A stretch of DNA of 11,167 bases, from positions 97,736 through 108,902 of the forward strand of contig DHYP01000059.1 in the NCBI GenBank assembly GCA_002414145.1, given 5' to 3'. The stretch's first letter is position 1; every line of letters starts with the position of its first letter. Both the position numbers and the translations under genes were made by a program. The stretch comes from Methylophilaceae bacterium UBA5127 (lineage in GTDB: Bacteria; Pseudomonadota; Gammaproteobacteria; Burkholderiales; Methylophilaceae). Of this stretch, positions 1-7,056 are shown piece by piece. Under the pieces are notes generated by a model, which had not been told where the DNA came from, made no database searches, and worked only from the letters and a program-made list of their open reading frames with translations.

Positions 1-358
1 ATATTTTTACGATAATCGCGTGGTGGAAATTGCCAAAAATTTAAAACCTTCACCGCGTGGTGAGTTAGAAATTACCGATGTGAATCGTCAGTATTTAGAT
101 TGGGGCGACTTACATGTAGAGGTGATGGGTAGGGGCATGGCTTGGCTAGATACAGGCACACACGAGTCATTGTTGGAAGCGGCGTCATTTATCGAAACTA
201 TCGAAAAACGACAAGGGCTCAAGATAGCTTGTCCTGAAGAAATCGCATATCGCAAAGGATTTATTGATGCAACAATACTGGAAGCGATTGCCGCTAAATA
301 CGCCAAAAATGGCTATGGACAGTATTTAAAACGTATTTTGACCGAGAAAGTATTTTAA
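1..358 (+). CDS. rfbA: Glucose-1-phosphate thymidylyltransferase RfbA/RmlA, C-terminal part (cut by window start)
   Basis: This enzyme joins dTTP and glucose-1-phosphate to give dTDP-glucose, the first step of dTDP-L-rhamnose synthesis in the cytoplasm. The reading frame is open from base 2 and the first in-window residues (YFYDN, then a VVEIAK stretch, [13 protein letters not shown]) are internal RmlA sequence, so the GTG at base 20 is not a real start. About 118 codons are present, against a usual 290 or so; the N-terminal nucleotide-binding part lies upstream of the window. The [15 protein letters not shown] block and the C-terminal [13 protein letters not shown] block are hallmarks of the family. 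The stop TAA shares its last A with the ATG of rfbC (TAATG), which indicates translational coupling. The family call is firm; truncation is only by the window edge. Confidence 0.95.
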   Translation, partial: YFYDNRVVEIAKNLKPSPRGELEITDVNRQYLDWGDLHVEVMGRGMAWLDTGTHESLLEAASFIETIEKRQGLKIACPEEIAYRKGFIDATILEAIAAKYAKNGYGQYLKRILTEKVF

Positions 359-903
359 TGAATATTATTCATACTGAAATCCCCGAGGTGATGATTTTCG
401 AGCCCAAAGTATTTGGCGATGATCGGGGATTTTTCTTAGAAAGCTACAATGCAAAGAAGTTTGAAGAAACGACTGGGATTAGATGTGAGTTTGTCCAAGA
501 CAACCATTCAAGATCCGCTCAAAATGTTTTGAGGGGCTTGCACTACCAAATTGAACAAGCTCAAGGAAAACTAGTGCGTGTGGCGAGTGGTGAGGTATTT
601 GATGTGGCGGTGGATATTCGTCAATCCTCTCCAACTTTTGGGAAGTGGGTAGGGGCGATTCTTTCGGGCGAAAATAAACATCAGATGTGGATTCCACCTG
701 GTTTTGCGCATGGTTTTTTAGTGATGTCTGATTATGCTGATTTTCTATATAAAACGACTGATTTCTATGCGCCACAGCATGAATGCTGTATCAAATGGGA
801 CGATCCTACTATTGGCGTTGTGTGGCCATTAAATGGCAAACCAGTGTTGTCTGCAAAAGATAACGCTGGCCTTAGCCTGCAAGATGCTAAAAAATTTCCA
901 TAA
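358..903 (+). CDS. rfbC: dTDP-4-dehydrorhamnose 3,5-epimerase RfbC/RmlC
   Basis: This cupin-fold epimerase inverts C3 and C5 of dTDP-4-keto-6-deoxyglucose, the third step to dTDP-L-rhamnose. The 181-residue length is normal. Visible family blocks are GDDRGFFLE (20-28), QDNHSRS (47-53), RGLHYQ with the expected catalytic His62, QGKLVRV with Lys71, IPPGFAHGF with His118, and the tyrosines at 131 and 137 near the active site in the family. The ATG overlaps the rfbA stop by one base, so the start is well fixed even though no strong Shine-Dalgarno is seen. It is followed 21 bases later by rfbD. All residues I can check are intact, so it should be active. Confidence 0.97.
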   Translation: MNIIHTEIPEVMIFEPKVFGDDRGFFLESYNAKKFEETTGIRCEFVQDNHSRSAQNVLRGLHYQIEQAQGKLVRVASGEVFDVAVDIRQSSPTFGKWVGAILSGENKHQMWIPPGFAHGFLVMSDYADFLYKTTDFYAPQHECCIKWDDPTIGVVWPLNGKPVLSAKDNAGLSLQDAKKFP

Positions 904-924
904 TCTTTTTTCTGCTTATATTTG

Positions 925-1827
925 ATGAGAAAAATTTTACTAACGGGCGTTAATGGCCAAGTCGGCAATGCGTTAGAGCAACGATTGTCAGATGAGTATC
1001 ATTTAACTGCATTGTCTCGAGAGCAGCTGGACTTAACGCGTGAGGATGAAATTCGACGCGTAGTACAGTTGATTAAGCCTGACGTGATTATCAATCCTGC
1101 TGCCTATACTGCGGTAGACAAAGCTGAATCAGAACAGGATTTAGCCTATGCCATCAATGCGACCGCACCACAGGTTCTGGCTGAAGAGGCGCTAAAATTA
1201 AATGCAGGTTTGATACATTTCTCAACAGACTATGTGTTTGATGGCACAAAATCAGAGCCTTATGTAGAAACAGATCAGGTTAACCCGCTTGGCGTTTATG
1301 GTAAAACCAAGCTAGCGGGGGAGCAACTAATTACAGAGGTTGGTTTGCCACACTTAATATTACGTACTAGTTGGGTATACGGAGCCTATGGCAAAAATTT
1401 TTTAAAAACGATATTGCGACTCGGTTCTGAACGAGACCAATTGCGTATTGTGGCAGATCAGTTTGGAGCGCCTACAAGTAGTATTAGTATTGCTGCTGGT
1501 GTTCAGCAGTTATTAAAAGTATGGCATAAAAACAATAATGTTCAATCTGGCATTTATCATTTTACGAATGCTGGTAGTACTTCATGGCACGGATTTACCT
1601 GTCAGATTATTCAGGATTATCAACAACATGCCATTGCTGCTGGTATGCCCGCATTAAAGCTCAAGCTAGAGAATATTGAGCCGATTACGACTGCGGAATA
1701 TCCTACGCCAGCCAAGCGTCCAGCCAACTCTAGGTTGAATAATGCAAAACTAGAGTCTACATTTAATATTACATTACCTGCTTGGCAGGACGGTTTGAGA
1801 GAAGTAATTGCGCTGTTAGAAAGGTAG
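925..1827 (+). CDS. rfbD: dTDP-4-dehydrorhamnose reductase RfbD/RmlD
   Basis: This short-chain dehydrogenase/reductase makes dTDP-L-rhamnose from the 4-keto sugar using NAD(P)H, the last step of the pathway. With the ATG at 925 the protein is 300 residues. A TTG one codon upstream is possible but adds nothing. The Rossmann motif GVNGQVG is at 8-14, the INPAAYTAVDKAE block at about 56-68, the STDYVFDGT block at 100-108 holds the catalytic Thr101, and the YGKTK motif gives Tyr125 and Lys129. LRTSWVYG and VADQFGAPTS follow in the usual order. It is the last gene of the rhamnose operon in this window; its stop lies only two bases from the stop of the convergent queD gene, with no intrinsic terminator between them. 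Confidence 0.97.
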   Translation: MRKILLTGVNGQVGNALEQRLSDEYHLTALSREQLDLTREDEIRRVVQLIKPDVIINPAAYTAVDKAESEQDLAYAINATAPQVLAEEALKLNAGLIHFSTDYVFDGTKSEPYVETDQVNPLGVYGKTKLAGEQLITEVGLPHLILRTSWVYGAYGKNFLKTILRLGSERDQLRIVADQFGAPTSSISIAAGVQQLLKVWHKNNNVQSGIYHFTNAGSTSWHGFTCQIIQDYQQHAIAAGMPALKLKLENIEPITTAEYPTPAKRPANSRLNNAKLESTFNITLPAWQDGLREVIALLER

Positions 1828-1829
1828 TT

Positions 1830-2270
1830 CTAGCCTAGCGCGTCAGTCCAGCTGTTAGGTGTCTCGTAAAGTCTTACGCGTTCTAGCTTGAGATGGTTAC
1901 CGTAAGTATCTTTGTATTGTGCTTTTAGAATTTTAAAAGCTTCTGATGCCATATTTTCAGCAGTAGGGATTGTAGGAAAAATCACAGTTTTGTGATTGGG
2001 TAATGAGTTTAGAAAGTGAACAACTGGAGTGTCATTAACATAAACTAAAAATGCATGATCCCATAAATCAACTACGGACTCCCGAGCAATCTTTTTGACA
2101 TCTGAAAAGTCCATAATCATGCCATTTTCTGAACTATGATCCTGATGAATAATATCGCCAGAAAGTGTGATTTCAATAGCGTAACGGTGACCATGTAGAT
2201 TGCGACATTGACTTTTGTGGTCGGGAATACGATGCCCAGCATCAAACTCTAAACGTGTGGTAATTTCCAT
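1830..2270 (-). CDS. queD: 6-carboxy-tetrahydropterin synthase / 6-pyruvoyl-tetrahydropterin synthase family protein (QueD-like)
   Basis: QueD turns dihydroneopterin triphosphate into 6-carboxy-tetrahydropterin on the way to queuosine (preQ0); the fold is shared with 6-pyruvoyl-tetrahydropterin synthase. The 146-residue protein carries the zinc-site pattern: His13 in FDAGHRI, then Cys22 (expected nucleophile) and His26/His28 in CRNLHGHRY. Also seen are MDFSDVKK (53-60), the Asp71-His72 dyad in WDHAFL, PTAENMA (Glu105) and a late Glu136 in LYETPNS. It is a little longer than E. coli QueD. It lies 12 bases after the EAL gene on the same strand, so it is probably cotranscribed with the c-di-GMP genes rather than with queC or queE, neither of which is in the window. 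No good Shine-Dalgarno precedes the ATG. Family sure; exact substrate inferred. Confidence 0.9.
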   Translation of the reverse strand: MEITTRLEFDAGHRIPDHKSQCRNLHGHRYAIEITLSGDIIHQDHSSENGMIMDFSDVKKIARESVVDLWDHAFLVYVNDTPVVHFLNSLPNHKTVIFPTIPTAENMASEAFKILKAQYKDTYGNHLKLERVRLYETPNSWTDALG

Positions 2271-2282
2271 CTATGAATTATA

Positions 2283-4031
2283 TCAGCTAGCAGTGTTTTT
2301 TTTTGCCCAGAGTACAAATTCATCAAAGGGCATGGGCTTGGAGAAATAAAAGCCTTGTGCTTTTTTAATGTCAATTTTATTAATCAAATTGAGGCATTCG
2401 ATATTTTCAATACCTTCCACCAATACATCTTTGCCAAGACTTTTTGCTAATGATGCCATGGATTTGACAATCTCAAAGTCTTCGTTCGATTGGTTGATAC
2501 GCTTTACAAATGATTGGTCAATCTTGATGAGTGAGATTGGAATAGTGCGTAGCCTTGCCATGGAAGAATGCCCTGTACCAAAATCATCTAAAGCAAGCTT
2601 GATGCCGCTTTCTGTGATTTTTTTAATGATATTCGTGGTTGTTTCGTTCTCTTCCAAGATGCCATTTTCAGTGATTTCCAAGATGATATCCTTGGGATTG
2701 ATTTTCCAAAACTGTATACTTTGTAATATCAATTGGGGTAGCTCTATGTCATACAAGTCTTCTGCTCTTAGGTTCAACGTTAGGTAAATAGGAAGATGGT
2801 GTTGAGTAATGAGATCATCAGCCAATCGACAGACTGAATTGATTAACCATCGAGTAAACATCTTTCCTAGACCTACTTTGTTAATGATTTCCACCATAAC
2901 ATTCGGATAAATCCCTAGGCTCTTGGCATGCGGCCAGCGCAACAGCACTTCAGCGCCGACGCATTTTTCCTCAGGCAGTCCTAAAATAGGCTGCAAGTAT
3001 AGTTCCAAATCTTCATTGTTGAAGGCTGATGTAACATCCAGCTCCAGTTTTTTCTGATTATCAATTTCATCTGAAATGGCGGGGCTGTAACTGACAAAAT
3101 CCTGATGGTGTATTAATGCATAACTGAGTGCTACTCTGGCTTGGTGGTAAGCGGAAGCACCGTCAGTGTGGAGGGTGTTAGCGGCGATACCAACTACTGG
3201 AGACACTAAGAATACTTGGTTTTCAATGTTAATAATTTGTTCAAAGCATCCCTTGATTCTAGCCATGAGTAAGCCAAGTTGTATATCGCTAATGTCTCTC
3301 TCAATGAGTATGCTAAACAGCATGTTGCCACATTGGTAGGTGATATGAGGTTTTGGTAAACAGGTTTCTAATAGCTCCAAGATTTTAATATTTAATGAAA
3401 TAGGCATGATGGGTGAAATGGTCACCGCTCCACGTTCGATTAAAAATCGAATAGTCATCAAAAATAATTGGCTGGAGGGTTTGCTGTGGATATGACTATT
3501 TATTTCTCTAAGCAACACATTTGTGTTCGGCAAATTGGTAACAGGATTGTGATCCATCAAGTAGTTTACTTGGCTTGTTTGATGGGTAAATGCAGTTTCA
3601 CTGATTAAGTCGAACAGTAGAAAATACCATTCTGTTTTAATGGTTTGATTAGGTGTAGGCGCATGTAAGGACACACATTTAAGGATATTAAATACATCTA
3701 CCAAAGGCATACCATTGGTAATTATCTCAATCCAGTACTCTATACAGGTATTGATATGCTCGGTTAATGCGTTGCTCTCTAAAAAGCTTGGCCAGCTGGC
3801 AACCGCGATGAAAAGTTGTTCTAGTGAAGTGGTATGTTGCTCTTGACTATATTGATGGTGGTAACCTTCAAGCTGTTCCAAATTAACACTAAACTGCTGG
3901 CTTAAATCATGTGCATTTAGCTGGTGGAGTGATGCTTTATGTAGCAAGCTTTCTACAGAATAGTGTAAGTTGAATGACCGTAAATAGGGTGCGTAGGTGT
4001 CATCTTCTGGTAACTCAGGCAGGTGTTCCAT
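2283..4031 (-). CDS. Degenerate GGDEF - active-looking EAL domain protein (c-di-GMP phosphodiesterase)
   Basis: Predicted cytoplasmic enzyme hydrolysing cyclic-di-GMP to pGpG. I use the ATG at 4031 (582 residues), since a weak TTTGAG lies 7 bases before it. A TTG at 4043, overlapping the upstream stop as TTGA, would add four residues. Residues 1 to about 150 are a helical region I do not recognise. About 157-321 is a worn GGDEF domain: HNPVTNLPNT stands for the usual DPLTGLPNR, and the GGDEF loop reads QCGNMLF (233-239), so it cannot be a cyclase. The EAL domain fills about 330-575 and keeps the metal and catalytic residues: Glu361 (motif EVL rather than EAL), Asn420, Glu452 (LEITE), Asp482-Asp483 (DDFGTG), Lys503 (IKID), Glu539 (VEGIE) and Gln559. 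No membrane segment is visible. It is probably translated with the HD-GYP-like gene just upstream. Confidence 0.93.
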   Translation of the reverse strand: MEHLPELPEDDTYAPYLRSFNLHYSVESLLHKASLHQLNAHDLSQQFSVNLEQLEGYHHQYSQEQHTTSLEQLFIAVASWPSFLESNALTEHINTCIEYWIEIITNGMPLVDVFNILKCVSLHAPTPNQTIKTEWYFLLFDLISETAFTHQTSQVNYLMDHNPVTNLPNTNVLLREINSHIHSKPSSQLFLMTIRFLIERGAVTISPIMPISLNIKILELLETCLPKPHITYQCGNMLFSILIERDISDIQLGLLMARIKGCFEQIINIENQVFLVSPVVGIAANTLHTDGASAYHQARVALSYALIHHQDFVSYSPAISDEIDNQKKLELDVTSAFNNEDLELYLQPILGLPEEKCVGAEVLLRWPHAKSLGIYPNVMVEIINKVGLGKMFTRWLINSVCRLADDLITQHHLPIYLTLNLRAEDLYDIELPQLILQSIQFWKINPKDIILEITENGILEENETTTNIIKKITESGIKLALDDFGTGHSSMARLRTIPISLIKIDQSFVKRINQSNEDFEIVKSMASLAKSLGKDVLVEGIENIECLNLINKIDIKKAQGFYFSKPMPFDEFVLWAKKNTAS

Positions 4032-4039
4032 GGCGATAC

Positions 4040-5653
4040 TCAAAGATAAAAGTTTTCTGCATTTAATTCATAACTATCTGGTGGGATGCCCTTGATAATT
4101 TTATAGAGACTACCGTCAGGCGCGGTAGGTGAATTAAGCAAGTCGAGTGTGGTTGGGAATGGATTTTTGCTTTTATCAGGCGCTAATAAAATCATTAGCC
4201 TAGGTTGTAGCCGCCTGACTTGGTTTTGTTGAATGACAACGGCAATTTCACCTGTGTTGAGTTCGACTAAAGAATTGACTGGGTAAATACCCAGAAACTG
4301 AATCAGTTGATCAACTAGTTCTCCAGAAAATTCCTGATCACGCATATTGTGGATTTCATCTAATGCACGTTGATTATGTAAGCCTTTAGCGTAATTTCTA
4401 TCTGTAGTCAGTGCGCAATAAGTGTCTACAAGCCCAGCAATCTGGCCGTTAATATTAATCATGCTACCTTGTAGCTGATGCGGGTAGCCAGAGCCGTTAA
4501 AGCGCTCATGGTGCTGTGCAATTACATCCATGACCAAGCTTGGGATATCAGGAGTTTGAGCTAATATTTTGAGCCCCTCCTCAATATGTAATTTCGCCAG
4601 TTCGAACTCTGTTCTGGTGAGTTTTGATTTTTTGAGCAAGATACGCTGAGGAATTTTGACTTTACCTATATCTTGTAAAAGTCCTGCTAATCCCATTTCT
4701 TTAATTTGTTTTTTAGGTAAGGCCAAGAAACTAGCAAATGCCATCATGTTAATAGAAACGTTTAAAGCTTGACCATACGAGATATTGTCGGTGTGTTTGA
4801 GTCTTGCCAGCCACATTAAAGCATCAGGTGTGCGGCTAATACTATCAACCATATTGTCTAGCACGTCAGAGACTGTGCTGATGTCTAATTTTTGTTGGTT
4901 AGCAATGGCTTCAAACAGTGATTTAGTGGCAATCTGGGATTTTTCAAAAGTAGGGTAAATGACCGCCATCTCTTCTTCTACCCGTGGTGTTTCATTCTCG
5001 TAAATAGAAACCTTGAATCTTTCTGGCTCGGTAAAGCCAAAGGCATCTTCATCTCTAATTTTGGGCTTAGTTGATGAACCTAGTTTTTCTTTTTTACTTC
5101 CAAACAAGCTTGAGAAAAAGCCAGATTTGGTATTTTGTTCTACATTGGTATTGTCAGGTTTTGATTTATCTTGGCGAGGTGCGTTGTCAGTAGACGCGTT
5201 GTTTTCCTGACGCATGTTAAAAATAATACCTTCTTCAGTTTGTGTGATTCTTCCACGTTTAATTGCGCTGATGATTTCAAAAAAGCTAGACTCTTTAATG
5301 GTCTTCTTTTTATTATCATTGGTCTTTACCATGACCTTCAAAGCGGTGCGCTTAGGTGAGGTGTTAGCACTTTTTTTGACCACTGGCTCAATATGTGTGA
5401 TTCTTACTGTGGTGACATCACGTTTAATTGCAACATCAGCTTTTTTCTTCTCTAGAAACTGTATCCCAGTCGATCGTGTGCGATCAACATAGACGTATTC
5501 GCAGAGATTTTTCAGAGCACTTTTTTGCTCTTCTTCTTCTAGGAGAAAGCCCTGTAGTAGGAATGGAGATTCCAACCAAGATCGATCGAGCTCGGTAATG
5601 AACATACCAAACTGGATATCTTGAACCATGACTTTTTCTTTATTAATAGACAT
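4040..5653 (-). CDS. DUF3391 and HD-GYP-like domain protein with degenerate metal site
   Basis: Member of the HD-GYP family, which normally hydrolyses c-di-GMP to GMP. I take the ATG at 5653 (537 residues); a TTG at 5671 and an ATG at 5629 are alternatives. Residues about 8-130 are the DUF3391 N-terminal domain (FGMFITELDRSWLESPFLLQ). About 145-225 is a polar, low-complexity linker rich in Asn, Lys and Ser. About 245-455 is the HD-GYP core, with a tail to 537. Kept: Asp328, His356, His381-His382, GSGYP (387-391) and Asp410 in DTYCALT. Lost: the HD motif reads LLQDIGK (Gln327), the earlier metal His of the HSxNV motif is Gln295 (QALNV), and the acidic residue four before it is Ile. Catalysis is therefore doubtful; a regulatory role next to the EAL protein is an inference. 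The stop reaches to within 8 bases of the EAL start. Confidence 0.92.
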   Translation of the reverse strand: MSINKEKVMVQDIQFGMFITELDRSWLESPFLLQGFLLEEEEQKSALKNLCEYVYVDRTRSTGIQFLEKKKADVAIKRDVTTVRITHIEPVVKKSANTSPKRTALKVMVKTNDNKKKTIKESSFFEIISAIKRGRITQTEEGIIFNMRQENNASTDNAPRQDKSKPDNTNVEQNTKSGFFSSLFGSKKEKLGSSTKPKIRDEDAFGFTEPERFKVSIYENETPRVEEEMAVIYPTFEKSQIATKSLFEAIANQQKLDISTVSDVLDNMVDSISRTPDALMWLARLKHTDNISYGQALNVSINMMAFASFLALPKKQIKEMGLAGLLQDIGKVKIPQRILLKKSKLTRTEFELAKLHIEEGLKILAQTPDIPSLVMDVIAQHHERFNGSGYPHQLQGSMININGQIAGLVDTYCALTTDRNYAKGLHNQRALDEIHNMRDQEFSGELVDQLIQFLGIYPVNSLVELNTGEIAVVIQQNQVRRLQPRLMILLAPDKSKNPFPTTLDLLNSPTAPDGSLYKIIKGIPPDSYELNAENFYL

Positions 5654-5724
5654 CCTACTTATCAAGTACAAATCATCATGTATTTTGCTTAATACAAATA
5701 AAAATAGCCAGCCTTTGCCAATTA

Positions 5725-5789
5725 TTTAATATTGATTTCATAAAACTTTACTTTTGTTATGTAAAATTGATTGATATAACAATATTAAA
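5725..5789. repeat. 10-base inverted repeat TTTAATATTG ... CAATATTAAA
   Basis: The arms are at 5725-5734 and 5780-5789 and are perfect complements, 45 bases apart. They could be two operator half-sites or the base of a loop in front of the HD-GYP-like gene. The region is very AT-rich, so chance occurrence is not excluded. Confidence 0.35.
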
Positions 5790-5801
5790 TCAAGTGCTTT
5801 G

Positions 5802-5826
5802 TATACTAACGTATCATATATACTAA
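5802..5826. repeat. 8-base direct repeat TATACTAA, two copies starting 17 bases apart
   Basis: Copies lie at 5802-5809 and 5819-5826 just after the rsgA stop. The 17-base step is between one and two helical turns. This could be a regulator site for the c-di-GMP genes; no known regulator is recognised and the AT-rich context weakens the case. Confidence 0.3.
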
Positions 5827-5855
5827 TTTTTTAATAGCCATCTATTTATTGCCGA

Positions 5856-6719
5856 CTATGGATGATGTAGTTCTTTAGTAAGGGTTTGATATTGAAGTAT
5901 GCGAGTTTGGGTGATTGTGCCAGTGGCCATTTGATTCAGTATTGCGCAATCTGGTTCGTGTAGATGTGTACAGTTGTTAAATCTACAATGTCCAAGATAC
6001 GGCCTGAATTCAATGAATGCGTGCTCTAGTTCAGATTGTGAAATGTGATGCAATCCAAACTCCTGCAAACCAGGCGAGTCAATCAGACTTGATGTTTCAT
6101 CAATGTGGTATAAACGTGTTGCTGTTGTAGTATGTTTGCCACTATCTAATGCATGACTGATTTCTTGTGTTCTCGCAACTTCTTGAGGCAGCAATGCATT
6201 GATAATCGTGGATTTCCCCATACCAGATTGTCCAACCATCACGCTCTGGTGTCCATGTAGAAAGGGGCGTAGCGGTGAAATATCTTTCTTGGCAGTCAGT
6301 TGCAATGTTTGATACCCAAGTTTTTGATAGCTGCTGAGCTTATCTTGCGCATCTACATTTATCAAATCACATTTATTTAATAGAATGAGTACTTTGATTT
6401 GGCTCGCTTCCGCCGCAACTAAGCATCTATTTAGCAGCGCTTCATAAAAACTGGGTTGCGTAGCCAGTACAATCACAATTTGTGTAACATTTGCAGCGAG
6501 CAGTTTGCTTTTGTAAGCGTTGCTTCTATAGAGCAACGAGGTGCGATCAAAGATTTTTTCGATAACACCTTCGTTGCTATCAGTCAGCTTTATGCCAACC
6601 CAGTCGCCTGATGCAATGTCAGTTTTTTTTCCGCGTGTGACACAGCTTATACGCCGTTTGTCTTCTAATTCAATTTCAAACCGCTTGCCAAACGCTGCAA
6701 CCACTAATCCTTTAAGCAT
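5856..6719 (-). CDS. rsgA: Small ribosomal subunit biogenesis GTPase RsgA
   Basis: RsgA is a circularly permuted GTPase that checks late maturation of the 30S subunit and releases assembly factors such as RbfA. The 287-residue length is normal. An N-terminal OB-fold region (about 1-70) is followed by the permuted G motifs in the expected order: G4 NKCDL (115-119), G1 P-loop GQSGMGKS (163-170) and G3 DSPG (214-217). The C-terminal zinc knuckle is intact (Cys245, Cys250, His252, Cys258, in the GHCRFNNCTHLHEPDCAI block). The ATG lies 9 bases after the stop of the cytochrome gene, so the two are likely cotranscribed, but no clear Shine-Dalgarno precedes it. In enterobacteria rsgA lies next to orn; here a protease and a cytochrome gene sit between them. 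Confidence 0.97.
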   Translation of the reverse strand: MLKGLVVAAFGKRFEIELEDKRRISCVTRGKKTDIASGDWVGIKLTDSNEGVIEKIFDRTSLLYRSNAYKSKLLAANVTQIVIVLATQPSFYEALLNRCLVAAEASQIKVLILLNKCDLINVDAQDKLSSYQKLGYQTLQLTAKKDISPLRPFLHGHQSVMVGQSGMGKSTIINALLPQEVARTQEISHALDSGKHTTTATRLYHIDETSSLIDSPGLQEFGLHHISQSELEHAFIEFRPYLGHCRFNNCTHLHEPDCAILNQMATGTITQTRILQYQTLTKELHHP

Positions 6720-6728
6720 GCAATAACA

Positions 6729-7037
6729 CTATTCGAATTTGTAGTAAGACTGATTTAAATACGCGGCCACGTTAATTTCATCTTCTTCAAACCATTTAAT
6801 GTCTAGCATTGTGCTGCAATTCCGTACTTGCGTGATCAACCCGCTAGCAGACTTGATTTTTCTGAATTCACGCGTATAAATCTCAGAGCCATTTCCACCA
6901 AAGCTCGAGGCGTGGCATGAAATGCAGTTTTGTTCTACCAGCGCTTTACCTCTTGACACATCCGCTTTTTTAAATAGCTCATTAGCTGTGACTATATGTG
7001 ACATAAGTAAAATCAAAAGTGCCGTTAAAAGTCTCAT
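6729..7037 (-). CDS. Small periplasmic monohaem c-type cytochrome
   Basis: A 102-residue exported cytochrome, presumably an electron carrier; partner unknown. Residues 1 to about 18 form a signal peptide (MRLLTALLILLMSHIVTA, cleavage likely after the last Ala). The haem site is CISCH at 38-42. Met77 in NCSTMLD is a possible axial ligand, and the tail WFEEDEINVAAYLN (82-95) is the final helix typical of class I cytochromes. An extra Cys74 lies close to Met77. The frame stays open upstream to 7118, but that extension would run into the protease gene and would place a charged segment before the signal peptide; the AGGA 5 bases before the ATG at 7037 supports the shorter start. It lies 19 bases after the protease stop and 9 before rsgA. 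I cannot name a specific cytochrome. Confidence 0.88.
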   Translation of the reverse strand: MRLLTALLILLMSHIVTANELFKKADVSRGKALVEQNCISCHASSFGGNGSEIYTREFRKIKSASGLITQVRNCSTMLDIKWFEEDEINVAAYLNQSYYKFE

Positions 7038-7042
7038 ATGAA

Positions 7043-7046
7043 TCCT
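7043..7046 (-). promoter_or_regulatory. Shine-Dalgarno AGGA of the cytochrome gene
   Basis: On the minus strand AGGA stands 5 bases before the ATG at 7037. This decides the start in favour of the 102-residue protein with an intact signal peptide. Confidence 0.65.
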
Positions 7047-7056
7047 ATCTAGTCGT

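Larger units (their letters stand above)
5654..5855. other. AT-rich intergenic region upstream of the HD-GYP-like gene
   Basis: This stretch separates rsgA from the HD-GYP-like gene, both on the minus strand, and must carry the promoter of the latter unless it is read through from rsgA. It is strongly AT-rich with no ORF of note. I see no intrinsic terminator after rsgA: the one hairpin near its stop (AATAG/CTATT) is followed by A residues on the minus strand. No -10/-35 pair is good enough to name. It holds a 10-base inverted repeat and an 8-base direct repeat, listed separately. Confidence 0.6.

Noticed and set aside
20..358. Independent 112-residue protein starting at GTG base 20
   Set aside because: The frame is open to the window edge and the residues before it continue the RmlA sequence.
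5013..5492. Plus-strand reading frames inside the HD-GYP-like gene
   Set aside because: They overlap a gene with clear domain content on the other strand, and their products show no recognisable motifs or sensible composition.
5701..5725. Minus-strand TTGGCA ... TGGCT resembling a sigma-54 -24/-12 promoter
   Set aside because: The spacing between the GG and GC is one base short of the strict requirement, and the -12 half is poor.
5743..5750. TAAAGTTT on the minus strand, identical to a flagellar sigma-28 -35 box
   Set aside because: Eleven bases on, the sequence reads TATTAAAT and not anything like GCCGATAA, so no promoter of this kind is supported.
5826..5860. Hairpin AATAG/CTATT after rsgA as a terminator
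   Set aside because: On the minus strand it is followed by a run of A, not T, and the stem has few G-C pairs.
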